Shown: positions 1 to 5,567 of the stretch, one piece after another
Layout: each line of letters starts with the position of its first letter
Numbering within the stretch: the first letter of the stretch is position 1
NCBI GenBank assembly: GCA_949346185.1
Contig: CASGVX010000150.1
Location: forward strand, 1 to 5,607
DNA: 5,607 bases
From: an uncultured Lachnospiraceae bacterium
GTDB lineage: Bacteria; Bacillota; Clostridia; Lachnospirales; Lachnospiraceae
Direction of reading: 5' to 3'
Notes under the pieces: model-generated
What the model was told of the DNA's origin: nothing
The model's input: only the letters and a program-made list of their open reading frames with translations
Database searches by the model: none
Program-made: the position numbers and the translations under genes

Positions 1-3
1 TAG

Positions 4-279
4 ACGCATCGGACATCCGCGTTTCTCTCACAAGAGGCCGGGGGTTCCAATGTGGCGTATCTGTATGACAAGCAGCATCCGGAGGAGATTATCGGAGAGA
101 TTCCCAATTATGTTACAACCACTGGGGATGGGGATGTGGTGGTATATGACGGAGCGCAGAATCTGTATAAGATTCCCTTGTATTCCTCCGAGGAAGTTTT
201 AAAGATGGCAGAGGAATATGTGGGGGATATGGAATTTTCTAACTATCAGAGGGAGAAATACCATCTCTATTCCAGATAG
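4..279 (+). CDS. Unrecognised short protein, possibly the 3' remnant of a longer gene
   Basis: I do not recognise this protein. The frame is open from just after a TAG at 1-3 to the TAG at 277-279. The only usable start inside it is a GTG at 52, which gives 75 residues; the GGGGG at 40-44 would be a poor ribosome site. The product is acidic and soluble, with no signal peptide or membrane helix. Its middle (VVVYDGAQNLYKIPL) alternates hydrophobic and polar residues like beta strands. The C-terminal third (SSEEVLKMAEEYVGDMEF) looks helical. This resembles the end of a larger protein, for example a final beta-propeller blade with a helical tail, but that is a guess. Another frame upstream of the G run reads DASDIRVSLTRGR; removing one G would join it to this frame, so a frameshifted gene or a sequencing error is possible. 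The gene lies at the window edge, so its true 5' end cannot be judged. Confidence 0.4.
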   Translation, partial: THRTSAFLSQEAGGSNVAYLYDKQHPEEIIGEIPNYVTTTGDGDVVVYDGAQNLYKIPLYSSEEVLKMAEEYVGDMEFSNYQREKYHLYSR

Positions 280-331
280 TGTGGAATGGTTGTAAATGGA
301 AACTATGACGGCAGGAAGGAATGGTGCAGGA

Positions 332-359
332 AGTGCTTTGATTTGCGATATGGAGCACT
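332..359. repeat. Inverted repeat AGTGCT/AGCACT upstream of mtnA
   Basis: AGTGCT at 332-337 and AGCACT at 354-359 are perfect 6-bp complements separated by 16 nt. G-T wobbles could extend the stem inward by up to three pairs. No T-run follows, so it is not a standard intrinsic terminator. It could be a weak 3' end for the preceding frame, an operator for mtnA, or chance. The rest of the 280-399 gap shows no convincing promoter; the best pair is a poor TTGATT (338-343) and AGGAAT (361-366). No SAM-riboswitch-like sequence is apparent. Confidence 0.3.
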
Positions 360-390
360 GAGGAATCATTTGTTTCTATGGCAATAGAAT

Positions 391-396
391 GGGGGA
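391..396 (+). promoter_or_regulatory. G-rich ribosome binding site of mtnA that fixes its start
   Basis: GGGGGA lies 3 nt before the ATG at 400. It is a weak, atypically G-rich Shine-Dalgarno. The start is nevertheless certain, because an in-frame TAG at 385-387 rules out any upstream start and the two nearby ATGs (378 and 389) are out of frame. Confidence 0.5.
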
Positions 397-399
397 AAT

Positions 400-1503
400 A
401 TGAAGTCAGTATTAGGGTATGAGACGGTGGATTTTGATCGGGAACATCATGCATTGGTTATTGTAGACCAGACCAAATTGCCGGGGGAGCTGGCATTTCT
501 CTCCCTGCGCAGTCCCCAAGAGATTTGGGATGCCATTTATCATCTGAAAGTGCGGGGGGCACCGGCAATCGGCGTGGCTGCCGCCTTCGGGCTGGCTGCG
601 ATTGGCTGGCAGATTGCGGCAGATTCGCCAGCGGATTTTATGATGCAATTATCCCGGCATCGGGAGTATCTGTGCTCTGCCCGGCCCACGGCCGTGAATT
701 TAGGCTGGGCATTGAACCGGGTCTATGGGGCGTGTGAAAATCTTCTGTCCCGGAAACTGGATCAGGCAGAGGGCATGCCGGAAATGGAAAAGGTTCAGAG
801 ACTGCGGGAAGGGCTTCTTCAGGAGGCGAAGAGGATGAAGGAGGAGGATATTGATATCTGCAAGAGAATCGGGGAACATGGCTTGGATTTGCTGAAGCCG
901 GGAGACGGCATTCTGACCCACTGCAATGCAGGGCAGCTTGCCACCTGCCGGTATGGCACCGCCACGGCTCCCATTTATCTTGGGCAGGAGCGGGGATATG
1001 GATTCCATGTGTATGTAGACGAGACTAGGCCTTTGATGCAGGGAGCCAGACTCACCGCCTATGAACTGCAAGCTGCCGGGGTAGATGCCACCCTGCTGTG
1101 CGACAATATGGCGGCCTCCCTGATGGCTCAGGAAAAAGTCCAGGCAGTGCTGGTGGGATGCGACCGAGTGGCTGCCAATGGGGATGTCGCCAATAAAATC
1201 GGCACTTCCATGCTGGCGATAACGGCTTGGCATCACCAGATTCCCTTCTACGTGTGCGCCCCCCTGTCCACCATTGACTGGAATACCGCTACGGGAAAGG
1301 AGATTGAAATCGAGGAGCGTCCGCCGGAAGAGGTAACGCAGATGTGGTACCGACAGCCCATGTGCCCTCCCGGAGTGAAGGTGTACAATCCCGCCTTTGA
1401 CGTGACGAGCTACCTTCTGATTGACGGATATATTACGGAACTGGGGGTATTCTCTACTCTGGAAGAGATTCCCGGCTGCTATTTGCAGTCCGATAAAAGA
1501 TGA
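400..1503 (+). CDS. mtnA: S-methyl-5-thioribose-1-phosphate isomerase
   Basis: This cytosolic enzyme converts the aldose methylthioribose-1-phosphate to the ketose methylthioribulose-1-phosphate, in methionine salvage or in disposal of methylthioadenosine and 5-deoxyadenosine by-products. The 367-residue product is full length for the MtnA / eIF2B-related family. Visible hallmarks are RGAPAIGVAAAFG (52-64), THCNAG with the catalytic Cys175, RYGTATAP (184-191), ETRPLMQGARLTAYEL (208-223), CDNMA (234-238), GCDRVAANGDVANKIGT with the catalytic Asp255 (253-269), and the C-terminal YNPAFDVT plus ELGVF. The Cys175 to Asp255 spacing of 80 matches Cys160 and Asp240 of the B. subtilis enzyme. A Cys replaces the common Ala before Asp255. 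There is no MTR kinase (mtnK), aldolase or MTA nucleosidase gene beside it, so its pathway partners must be elsewhere or beyond the left edge. It is probably monocistronic, since 290 bp with its own promoter precede the next gene. Confidence 0.96.
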   Translation: MKSVLGYETVDFDREHHALVIVDQTKLPGELAFLSLRSPQEIWDAIYHLKVRGAPAIGVAAAFGLAAIGWQIAADSPADFMMQLSRHREYLCSARPTAVNLGWALNRVYGACENLLSRKLDQAEGMPEMEKVQRLREGLLQEAKRMKEEDIDICKRIGEHGLDLLKPGDGILTHCNAGQLATCRYGTATAPIYLGQERGYGFHVYVDETRPLMQGARLTAYELQAAGVDATLLCDNMAASLMAQEKVQAVLVGCDRVAANGDVANKIGTSMLAITAWHHQIPFYVCAPLSTIDWNTATGKEIEIEERPPEEVTQMWYRQPMCPPGVKVYNPAFDVTSYLLIDGYITELGVFSTLEEIPGCYLQSDKR

Positions 1504-1533
1504 TGAAGTAATATTCACAGTCAGCCAAATTCT

Positions 1534-1589
1534 GGCATATTTTGGATGGTTTATGCCTGCCCGAGGGGCATTGCCCATGCGGCAAGGCA
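1534..1589. repeat. Compact double palindrome with a competing upstream arm
   Basis: Two perfect 5-bp hairpins abut: TGCCC-gag-GGGCA (1558-1570) and TTGCC-catgc-GGCAA (1571-1585). They are enclosed by TGCC (1554-1557) pairing with GGCA (1586-1589), giving a small three-way junction. An alternative 6-bp pairing, GGCATA (1534-1539) with TATGCC (1552-1557), would compete for the 5' closing arm. No T-run follows on either strand, so it is not a canonical intrinsic terminator. It sits 30-90 bp after the mtnA stop and directly upstream of the next promoter. It may be the mtnA 3' end structure, a protein-binding operator, or a repetitive extragenic palindrome. Confidence 0.45.
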
Positions 1590-1596
1590 AAATTTC

Positions 1597-1625
1597 TTGT
1601 AAGAGATGGCAAAATATGGTATGAT
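1597..1625 (+). promoter_or_regulatory. Sigma-A-type extended -10 promoter of the protease-LTA synthase operon
   Basis: The -35 TTGTAA (1597-1602) is separated by exactly 17 bp from the -10 TATGAT (1620-1625). A TGG lies immediately upstream of the -10 (1617-1619), forming an extended -10 (TGnTATGAT). Transcription would start near 1632, giving a 5' leader of about 160 nt before the ATG at 1794. This is the strongest promoter match in the window. Confidence 0.62.
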
Positions 1626-1704
1626 ATCATTTAGTATTGCTATTCATAGTCAGTGAACATCGTGTTTTTTATGAAATCTTGAATGGTGATAAATTAGGGG
1701 GTTC

Positions 1705-1730
1705 ATCGGTAAAAGATGGATTTTTCCGGT
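1705..1730 (+). promoter_or_regulatory. Hairpin in the 5' leader of the protease operon
   Basis: In the leader, ATCGG (1705-1709) and AAAA (1711-1714) pair with TTTT (1721-1724) and CCGGT (1726-1730), with one T-T mismatch, one wobble and a 6-nt loop (GATGGA). Six nt later comes a run of five T (1736-1740), so it resembles a degenerate attenuator rather than a perfect terminator. A possible 15-codon ORF overlaps it (ATG 1716 to TAA 1761-1763, MDFSGWNFCVELRRY) but lacks a well-spaced ribosome site. TTAGTAT near the 5' end (1631-1637) is complementary to ATACTAA (1757-1763), which could close the leader as a whole. Confidence 0.3.
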
Positions 1731-1793
1731 TGGAATTTTTGTGTAGAATTGAGAAGATACTAATATCAGTACACGAAAGAAAGTGAGAGTTCT

Positions 1794-2684
1794 ATGATTG
1801 CAGAATCTGTATTAAATTATTTAATGGAAATATCTGTCCTTAGTTTTGTTTTTCCGGTGGTGATTTTGCTCACATGGCGTCTGCGCACGGTAAGAAATCT
1901 GATGCCTGCCCTGTGGGGGGCTTTGGTGTTCGTCTTCTTCGCAAAATTGCTGCAGGCCATTCCAGATGCTCTCTTCGTGGGGTATGATAACCCGATTTCC
2001 CGATTCGTGAATTCTCACCAGATTGTGTACGCTATCTATCAGGGATTGATGGCAGCAATTTTTGAGGAGACGGGAAGGTTCTTAGCCTTCCGCTATATGA
2101 TTGCGGGGGAGAAGTTTGACAACCGCCAGACGGCCATCACCTATGGAATCGGCCATGGGGGCATGGCGTGCATGATTGTTCTGGGCATATCAAATCTGCA
2201 ATATTATATGGCGGGCATCATGCTGAACCAGGATGCCACGAGAAAGGAAATGTCTGGGGAGATGGTGGAGGCCATGACGGAGGAACTATCCCAATTCACC
2301 TCCCTGTCCCTGATATTGGACGGACTTGCCCAAGTTGCTTTCTTTGCCCTGCAGATTGGACTTTCCATTATTATATATCAGGCGGTGCGGAATGCCGTTC
2401 TCAGAAAGAGGCTCTTCGCCTATGCCATGGGACTGCATCTGCTGTCCTATCTTCCTAGGGGCTTCTGCCGTGCAGGGATGATTTCCCAGCCGGTTTCTCT
2501 GGCTCTGACGGTGCTCATCGTCCTGGCGTCCCTGTTCCTTGCCGGCGGCATTTACCGGGAGATGGGAGAGGCAGAGAAGGAGAGGGATGCCATCGCAAAG
2601 AAGAAAGGGACATCGAAGCAGGCGCAGAACTGGGCTTTTGCAAAGAAGAAACTGACGAATATAGACAGCAGGAATGATGAGTAA
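1794..2684 (+). CDS. YhfC-family glutamic-type intramembrane protease
   Basis: This is a polytopic membrane protein of 296 residues. Hydrophobic segments lie at about 6-28, 37-57, 74-91, 114-134, 173-196, 206-222 and 233-252. The call rests on FEETGRFLAFR (90-100), an EExxR motif with Glu91, Glu92 and Arg95; on YGIGHGG (117-123) with His121; and on a later His214 in a membrane segment (MGLHLLSYLPRG). These are hallmarks of the YhfC branch of the PrsW/CAAX-protease superfamily, which cuts substrates inside the bilayer. From memory, relatives usually read GHGGIEA and HxxxD; here Ala125 and Tyr218 occupy the Glu and Asp positions, so activity may be altered. The C-terminal tail (256-296) is charged, lysine-rich and probably cytosolic. 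It makes the protein somewhat longer than the 250-265 residues I recall as typical. The ribosome site is weak (GTGAG at 1783-1787). The downstream LTA synthase follows after 36 bp with no promoter or terminator between, so the two are probably co-transcribed. The substrate is unknown. Confidence 0.82.
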   Translation: MIAESVLNYLMEISVLSFVFPVVILLTWRLRTVRNLMPALWGALVFVFFAKLLQAIPDALFVGYDNPISRFVNSHQIVYAIYQGLMAAIFEETGRFLAFRYMIAGEKFDNRQTAITYGIGHGGMACMIVLGISNLQYYMAGIMLNQDATRKEMSGEMVEAMTEELSQFTSLSLILDGLAQVAFFALQIGLSIIIYQAVRNAVLRKRLFAYAMGLHLLSYLPRGFCRAGMISQPVSLALTVLIVLASLFLAGGIYREMGEAEKERDAIAKKKGTSKQAQNWAFAKKKLTNIDSRNDE

Positions 2685-2704
2685 TACAGTACATTAGGGA
2701 ACAC

Positions 2705-2717
2705 AAGGGGTAAGGAA
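2705..2717 (+). promoter_or_regulatory. Ribosome binding site of the LTA synthase gene
   Basis: The spacer after the protease stop contains AAGGGG (2705-2710) and AAGGAA (2712-2717). The second is well placed, 3 nt before the ATG at 2721, and supports that start. No promoter or terminator is visible in the 36-bp spacer, as expected for an operon. Confidence 0.6.
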
Positions 2718-2720
2718 ATC

Positions 2721-5477
2721 ATGTTGCATAAATACTTTCGATTTACGAAGAAGAGAATCGCTGCATTTGCCGTGCTGGCTATTTTGATTGTGGGGCTGCA
2801 GGCATTTCTCACCGGATCGCTTCTGGCAAAGCAGCAGGTTACGGTGGATGCGGGCAATTCGTCAAGTGCCGTCATTGGCATTTTGGATAAGACGGAGATC
2901 GTACGGCAGAAATTTGAATTTGACCGGAAGGTGGTTTTGAAGGAGTTCAAGTTAAGTTTTGGCTCTTTTGAGCGGAAGGATGTGGGAGACGAACTGAACA
3001 TCCAGATGACGGATGGGGATAACAATATCGTCTATGAGACCAAGGTGCCTGTGGACGATATCGTGCCAAACAACAGCTACCGCATTCCTATGGATTACAC
3101 GGTGACCATCCCCCGGGGAGTGACATGCTGCATTAAGATTACCTGCAGTTCTAAAGAACATGTGTACGATACCATTCCCACGCTGAATACCACCAACCGC
3201 ACAGACCCCAATACCTATCTGTCTACTTTGAAGATGCAGACCAGAAAAAAATGTCTGAATATTTCCTATACCTATTATTATCGCCAGATTGCCCCGCTGA
3301 TTTTGATGATTCTGGAATTTGCCGGGCTGTTCGTGCTTTGCTTTGAGCGGGTGACGGAGTACGCCGTGATACTCCGAAAGAAAAAGAAGAAGGCCCAGCG
3401 GAAAAAGGAGCAGGATCTGCAGATTGCGGAGGTTGCCAAGGAAAAGCGCACCCACAGCAGAAATGCTTCCGCAAAGGTGCGCTATTCCAAGTCCAGAACC
3501 TATGACAAGAATAAAGACAAGAAGCTGGCAAAATTAAAGAGGAAGAAGAATAAGGGGCAGTGGGATAAGAATAAGAAAAACCGAAGCCTGAAGGAGTTGG
3601 TGAAATGGTGTCTGGTGGATCCCAGGTTTATTCCGGGCATGCGCATTGCCATCACGTTGCTGAATCCATTGCTTGTCATATTTGCCATTGAGCTGATGAA
3701 TGAAGCACTGCTCACCAAGAGTGCCTGGGTGTGGATTTTCACATGGATACTGCTTCTGGCACTGCAGTATGTGCTCTATGCGGTGATTGGCAATATGAGC
3801 ATTGCCATGCTGGTGCTGGACTGCATTTTATTCCCGGCGGGACTTGCCAACCTAGTGCTGATGAACGTCCGGGGTACGCCCTTCCTGCCGGGAGATCTTC
3901 TGGCTCTGGGCACGGCGGCAGAGGTGGCTGGCACCTATGTGATTTCCCTGACGCCCATGCAGTTCGTCATGCTTCCCACCTTTATCCTCTGGTGCTTCTT
4001 TCTGGTGCGAATCAAGAAGAAAGGACGGGAGAAGAATCTTTGGAAGGTTCTGATGAAGAGGCTTACCCCGGTGGTGCTGTCCTGCACCGTAATCGGGATA
4101 TTGTATCATACCAACCTCCTTGCGGCTTGCAATATTCAGGATAGTGTGTGGAACAAGGTGTCCTCCTGCCGAACCAATGGGTTCTATCTGAATTTTTTCC
4201 TGAACCTGCATTATCTGTCCGTTTCCAAGCCCTCCGGATACTCTCAGGAGGCGGTGAGGGATATCCTTGCGGATTTTGAGAAGGAGAGAAAGGCTCAGGG
4301 AGAGGAGAAGAGGGCTTCCGGGAAGCAGTCCTTTACCACCAATAAGGACTACCCCGCCAACGATTCCCTGAATGGGAAGAAGCCCAATATTATCCTAATC
4401 ATGAACGAGAGCCTGTCGGATTACGATTTGATTGCCAAGCCTGCCTTTAATGAGGATCCGCTGCCCTTTATGCACAGCCTGAAGAAAAATACCATCTACG
4501 GCAAGGATTATGTATCCATTTATGGTGCCGGCACCAGCAATTCTGAGTTTGAGGCCATGACGGGAAATTCTATGAAGTTCTTCCCCAGCGGCGGAAACGT
4601 GTATCAGCAGTTCATGCACGATTCCACTTTTTCCATGGCATATTACTTGAAATCTCTGGGTTACAGCACCCAGGCAATCCACCCCAGCAGCGGGGCCAAC
4701 TGGAATCGGGTGCAGACATATAAGAGCATGCGGTTTGACCGCTTTCTCACCATTGAAGATTTTAAAAACCCCGAGTATATTCGCTATATCAGCGATAAGG
4801 AGAGTTACAAGAAGGTGATTGAGCTGTATGAGAAGAAGGAGGAGGGAACGCCCCTCTTTGCCTTCGACATGACCATACAGAATCATGGAGGCTACCTGAC
4901 AAATACCAACTGGAAGAACCCTATCTATCTAAAGGGCTCTTACTATCAGGAGGCCAAGGAGTTCCTCTCTGCCACCAGAGTTTCCGATGATGCCTTCAAG
5001 TATCTGGTGAATTATTTTAAGAAGGAGAAGGAGCCTACGATTATCTGCATGTTTGGCGACCACCAGCCCTCCATCGAGACGGAGTTTTATGAGGAAATCA
5101 TGAAGAAGCCTCAGAGCGAGTGGGAATTAGAGGATATTCAGAAACGCTACGTGGCGCCTTTCATCATCTGGGCAAATTATGATATCGCTCAGGGGGATGA
5201 TGCGGTGATTAGCAACAATTATCTGGAAAATCTCCTGCTAAAGCAGGCGGGCATCGAGCTTCCTCTGTACAACCAGTACATTGAGAAGGTTTCCGAGGAA
5301 ATCCCTGCTATGAATGTGAATGGATATATGGACTATGATGGAAAATGGCATAATTATGATACGGACGAGACGGATACGGTAAAGGAACTGCTGGAGAATT
5401 ACGAGGTTTTGCAGTATGGATATTACAGTGACAGTGACAAGAAGACGATGGCGAAATTGTTCAAGATGCCGGAATAA
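2721..5477 (+). CDS. LTA synthase-like phosphoglycerol transferase with a long N-terminal extension
   Basis: This is a membrane-anchored alkaline-phosphatase/sulfatase-fold enzyme expected to polymerise glycerol phosphate from phosphatidylglycerol on the outer face of the membrane. The catalytic half (about 500-918) has the LtaS residues. Glu563 (MNESLSDYD), nucleophile Thr605 (GAGTSNSEFEAMTG), Asp780 and His781 (MFGDHQPS) form the metal site; His654, Arg663 (WNR) and His722 (NHGGY) bind substrate. Their spacings track S. aureus LtaS Glu255, Thr300, His347, Arg356, His416, Asp475 and His476 closely. Five core membrane segments (about 308-328, 335-356, 360-382, 411-430, 448-467) precede it. 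Unusually, about 300 residues come first: a helix at 12-34, a beta-rich extracellular domain (35-187, with CCIKITC at 136-142), a helix at 188-208 and a very basic cytosolic linker (218-290). The seven-segment topology obeys the positive-inside rule and places catalysis outside. At 918 residues it is far longer than LtaS (about 650). It could make LTA or decorate another surface polymer with glycerol phosphate. Confidence 0.92.
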   Translation: MLHKYFRFTKKRIAAFAVLAILIVGLQAFLTGSLLAKQQVTVDAGNSSSAVIGILDKTEIVRQKFEFDRKVVLKEFKLSFGSFERKDVGDELNIQMTDGDNNIVYETKVPVDDIVPNNSYRIPMDYTVTIPRGVTCCIKITCSSKEHVYDTIPTLNTTNRTDPNTYLSTLKMQTRKKCLNISYTYYYRQIAPLILMILEFAGLFVLCFERVTEYAVILRKKKKKAQRKKEQDLQIAEVAKEKRTHSRNASAKVRYSKSRTYDKNKDKKLAKLKRKKNKGQWDKNKKNRSLKELVKWCLVDPRFIPGMRIAITLLNPLLVIFAIELMNEALLTKSAWVWIFTWILLLALQYVLYAVIGNMSIAMLVLDCILFPAGLANLVLMNVRGTPFLPGDLLALGTAAEVAGTYVISLTPMQFVMLPTFILWCFFLVRIKKKGREKNLWKVLMKRLTPVVLSCTVIGILYHTNLLAACNIQDSVWNKVSSCRTNGFYLNFFLNLHYLSVSKPSGYSQEAVRDILADFEKERKAQGEEKRASGKQSFTTNKDYPANDSLNGKKPNIILIMNESLSDYDLIAKPAFNEDPLPFMHSLKKNTIYGKDYVSIYGAGTSNSEFEAMTGNSMKFFPSGGNVYQQFMHDSTFSMAYYLKSLGYSTQAIHPSSGANWNRVQTYKSMRFDRFLTIEDFKNPEYIRYISDKESYKKVIELYEKKEEGTPLFAFDMTIQNHGGYLTNTNWKNPIYLKGSYYQEAKEFLSATRVSDDAFKYLVNYFKKEKEPTIICMFGDHQPSIETEFYEEIMKKPQSEWELEDIQKRYVAPFIIWANYDIAQGDDAVISNNYLENLLLKQAGIELPLYNQYIEKVSEEIPAMNVNGYMDYDGKWHNYDTDETDTVKELLENYEVLQYGYYSDSDKKTMAKLFKMPE

Positions 5478-5481
5478 AAAA

Positions 5482-5540
5482 AGGTGCGAAGTCTTTCCAG
5501 GCTCGATAATACCTCGCCAGGAAAGGCTACAATCGCACCT
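5482..5540 (-). terminator. Strong hairpin with seven U on the minus strand, a likely convergent terminator
   Basis: AGGTGCGA (5482-5489) pairs with TCGCACCT (5533-5540), and AGTCTTTCC (5490-5498) with GGAAAGGCT (5520-5528). An A-A mismatch and GGC/GCC (5500-5502, 5516-5518) follow, around a 13-nt loop. This gives about 20 pairs with one 4-nt bulge (ACAA, 5529-5532). Seven A precede it at 5476-5482, so read on the minus strand the hairpin is followed by seven U, a classic intrinsic terminator for a gene converging from beyond the right edge. On the + strand no U-run follows, but the stem could still stop or protect the LTA synthase transcript. Confidence 0.6.
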
Positions 5541-5542
5541 AG

Positions 5543-5567
5543 GAAGAACGCAAGACCAGCGTTCTTC
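5543..5567. repeat. Second perfect hairpin after the LTA synthase gene
   Basis: GAAGAACGC (5543-5551) and GCGTTCTTC (5559-5567) form a perfect 9-bp stem with a 7-nt loop, starting only 2 nt after the first hairpin. On the + strand only GTTATCG follows, a poor U-tract, so it is at best a weak + strand terminator. Beyond it, an 8-bp palindrome GAAATTTC lies at 5585-5592. The close packing of three symmetric elements in about 110 bp suggests a structured intergenic repeat. Confidence 0.5.

Noticed and set aside
280..399. SAM riboswitch upstream of mtnA
   Set aside because: B. subtilis mtnKA is under an S-box, but this gap is only 120 bp and shows neither S-box core motifs nor a terminator with a U-run.
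700..1590. A 296-codon open frame on the minus strand across mtnA
   Set aside because: It is the antisense shadow of a gene with fully conserved enzyme motifs, and its translation resembles no known protein.
1716..1763. A 15-codon ORF in the protease leader as an independent gene
   Set aside because: The nearest purine-rich stretch (AGGGGG at 1696-1701) is 14 nt away, and the peptide has no repeated amino acid pointing to classical attenuation. It is kept only as part of the leader observation.
2682..2723. Protease and LTA synthase are in the same frame, with only one TAA and 12 sense codons between them
   Set aside because: Readthrough fusion was considered, but the TAA is followed by T (an efficient stop context) and the second gene has its own good ribosome site. 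The same-frame arrangement is fairly likely by chance.
3245..3251. A_AAA_AAA slippery heptamer in frame in the LTA synthase gene
   Set aside because: It encodes Arg-Lys-Lys just before the second membrane helix. The -1 frame stops after about 30 codons, and no pseudoknot or strong hairpin follows. The zero frame gives a complete enzyme, so programmed frameshifting is not supported.
4395..4886. A 163-codon minus-strand open frame across the LTA synthase catalytic domain
   Set aside because: It is antisense to the conserved catalytic motifs (Glu563 to His722) and has no visible ribosome site or family resemblance.
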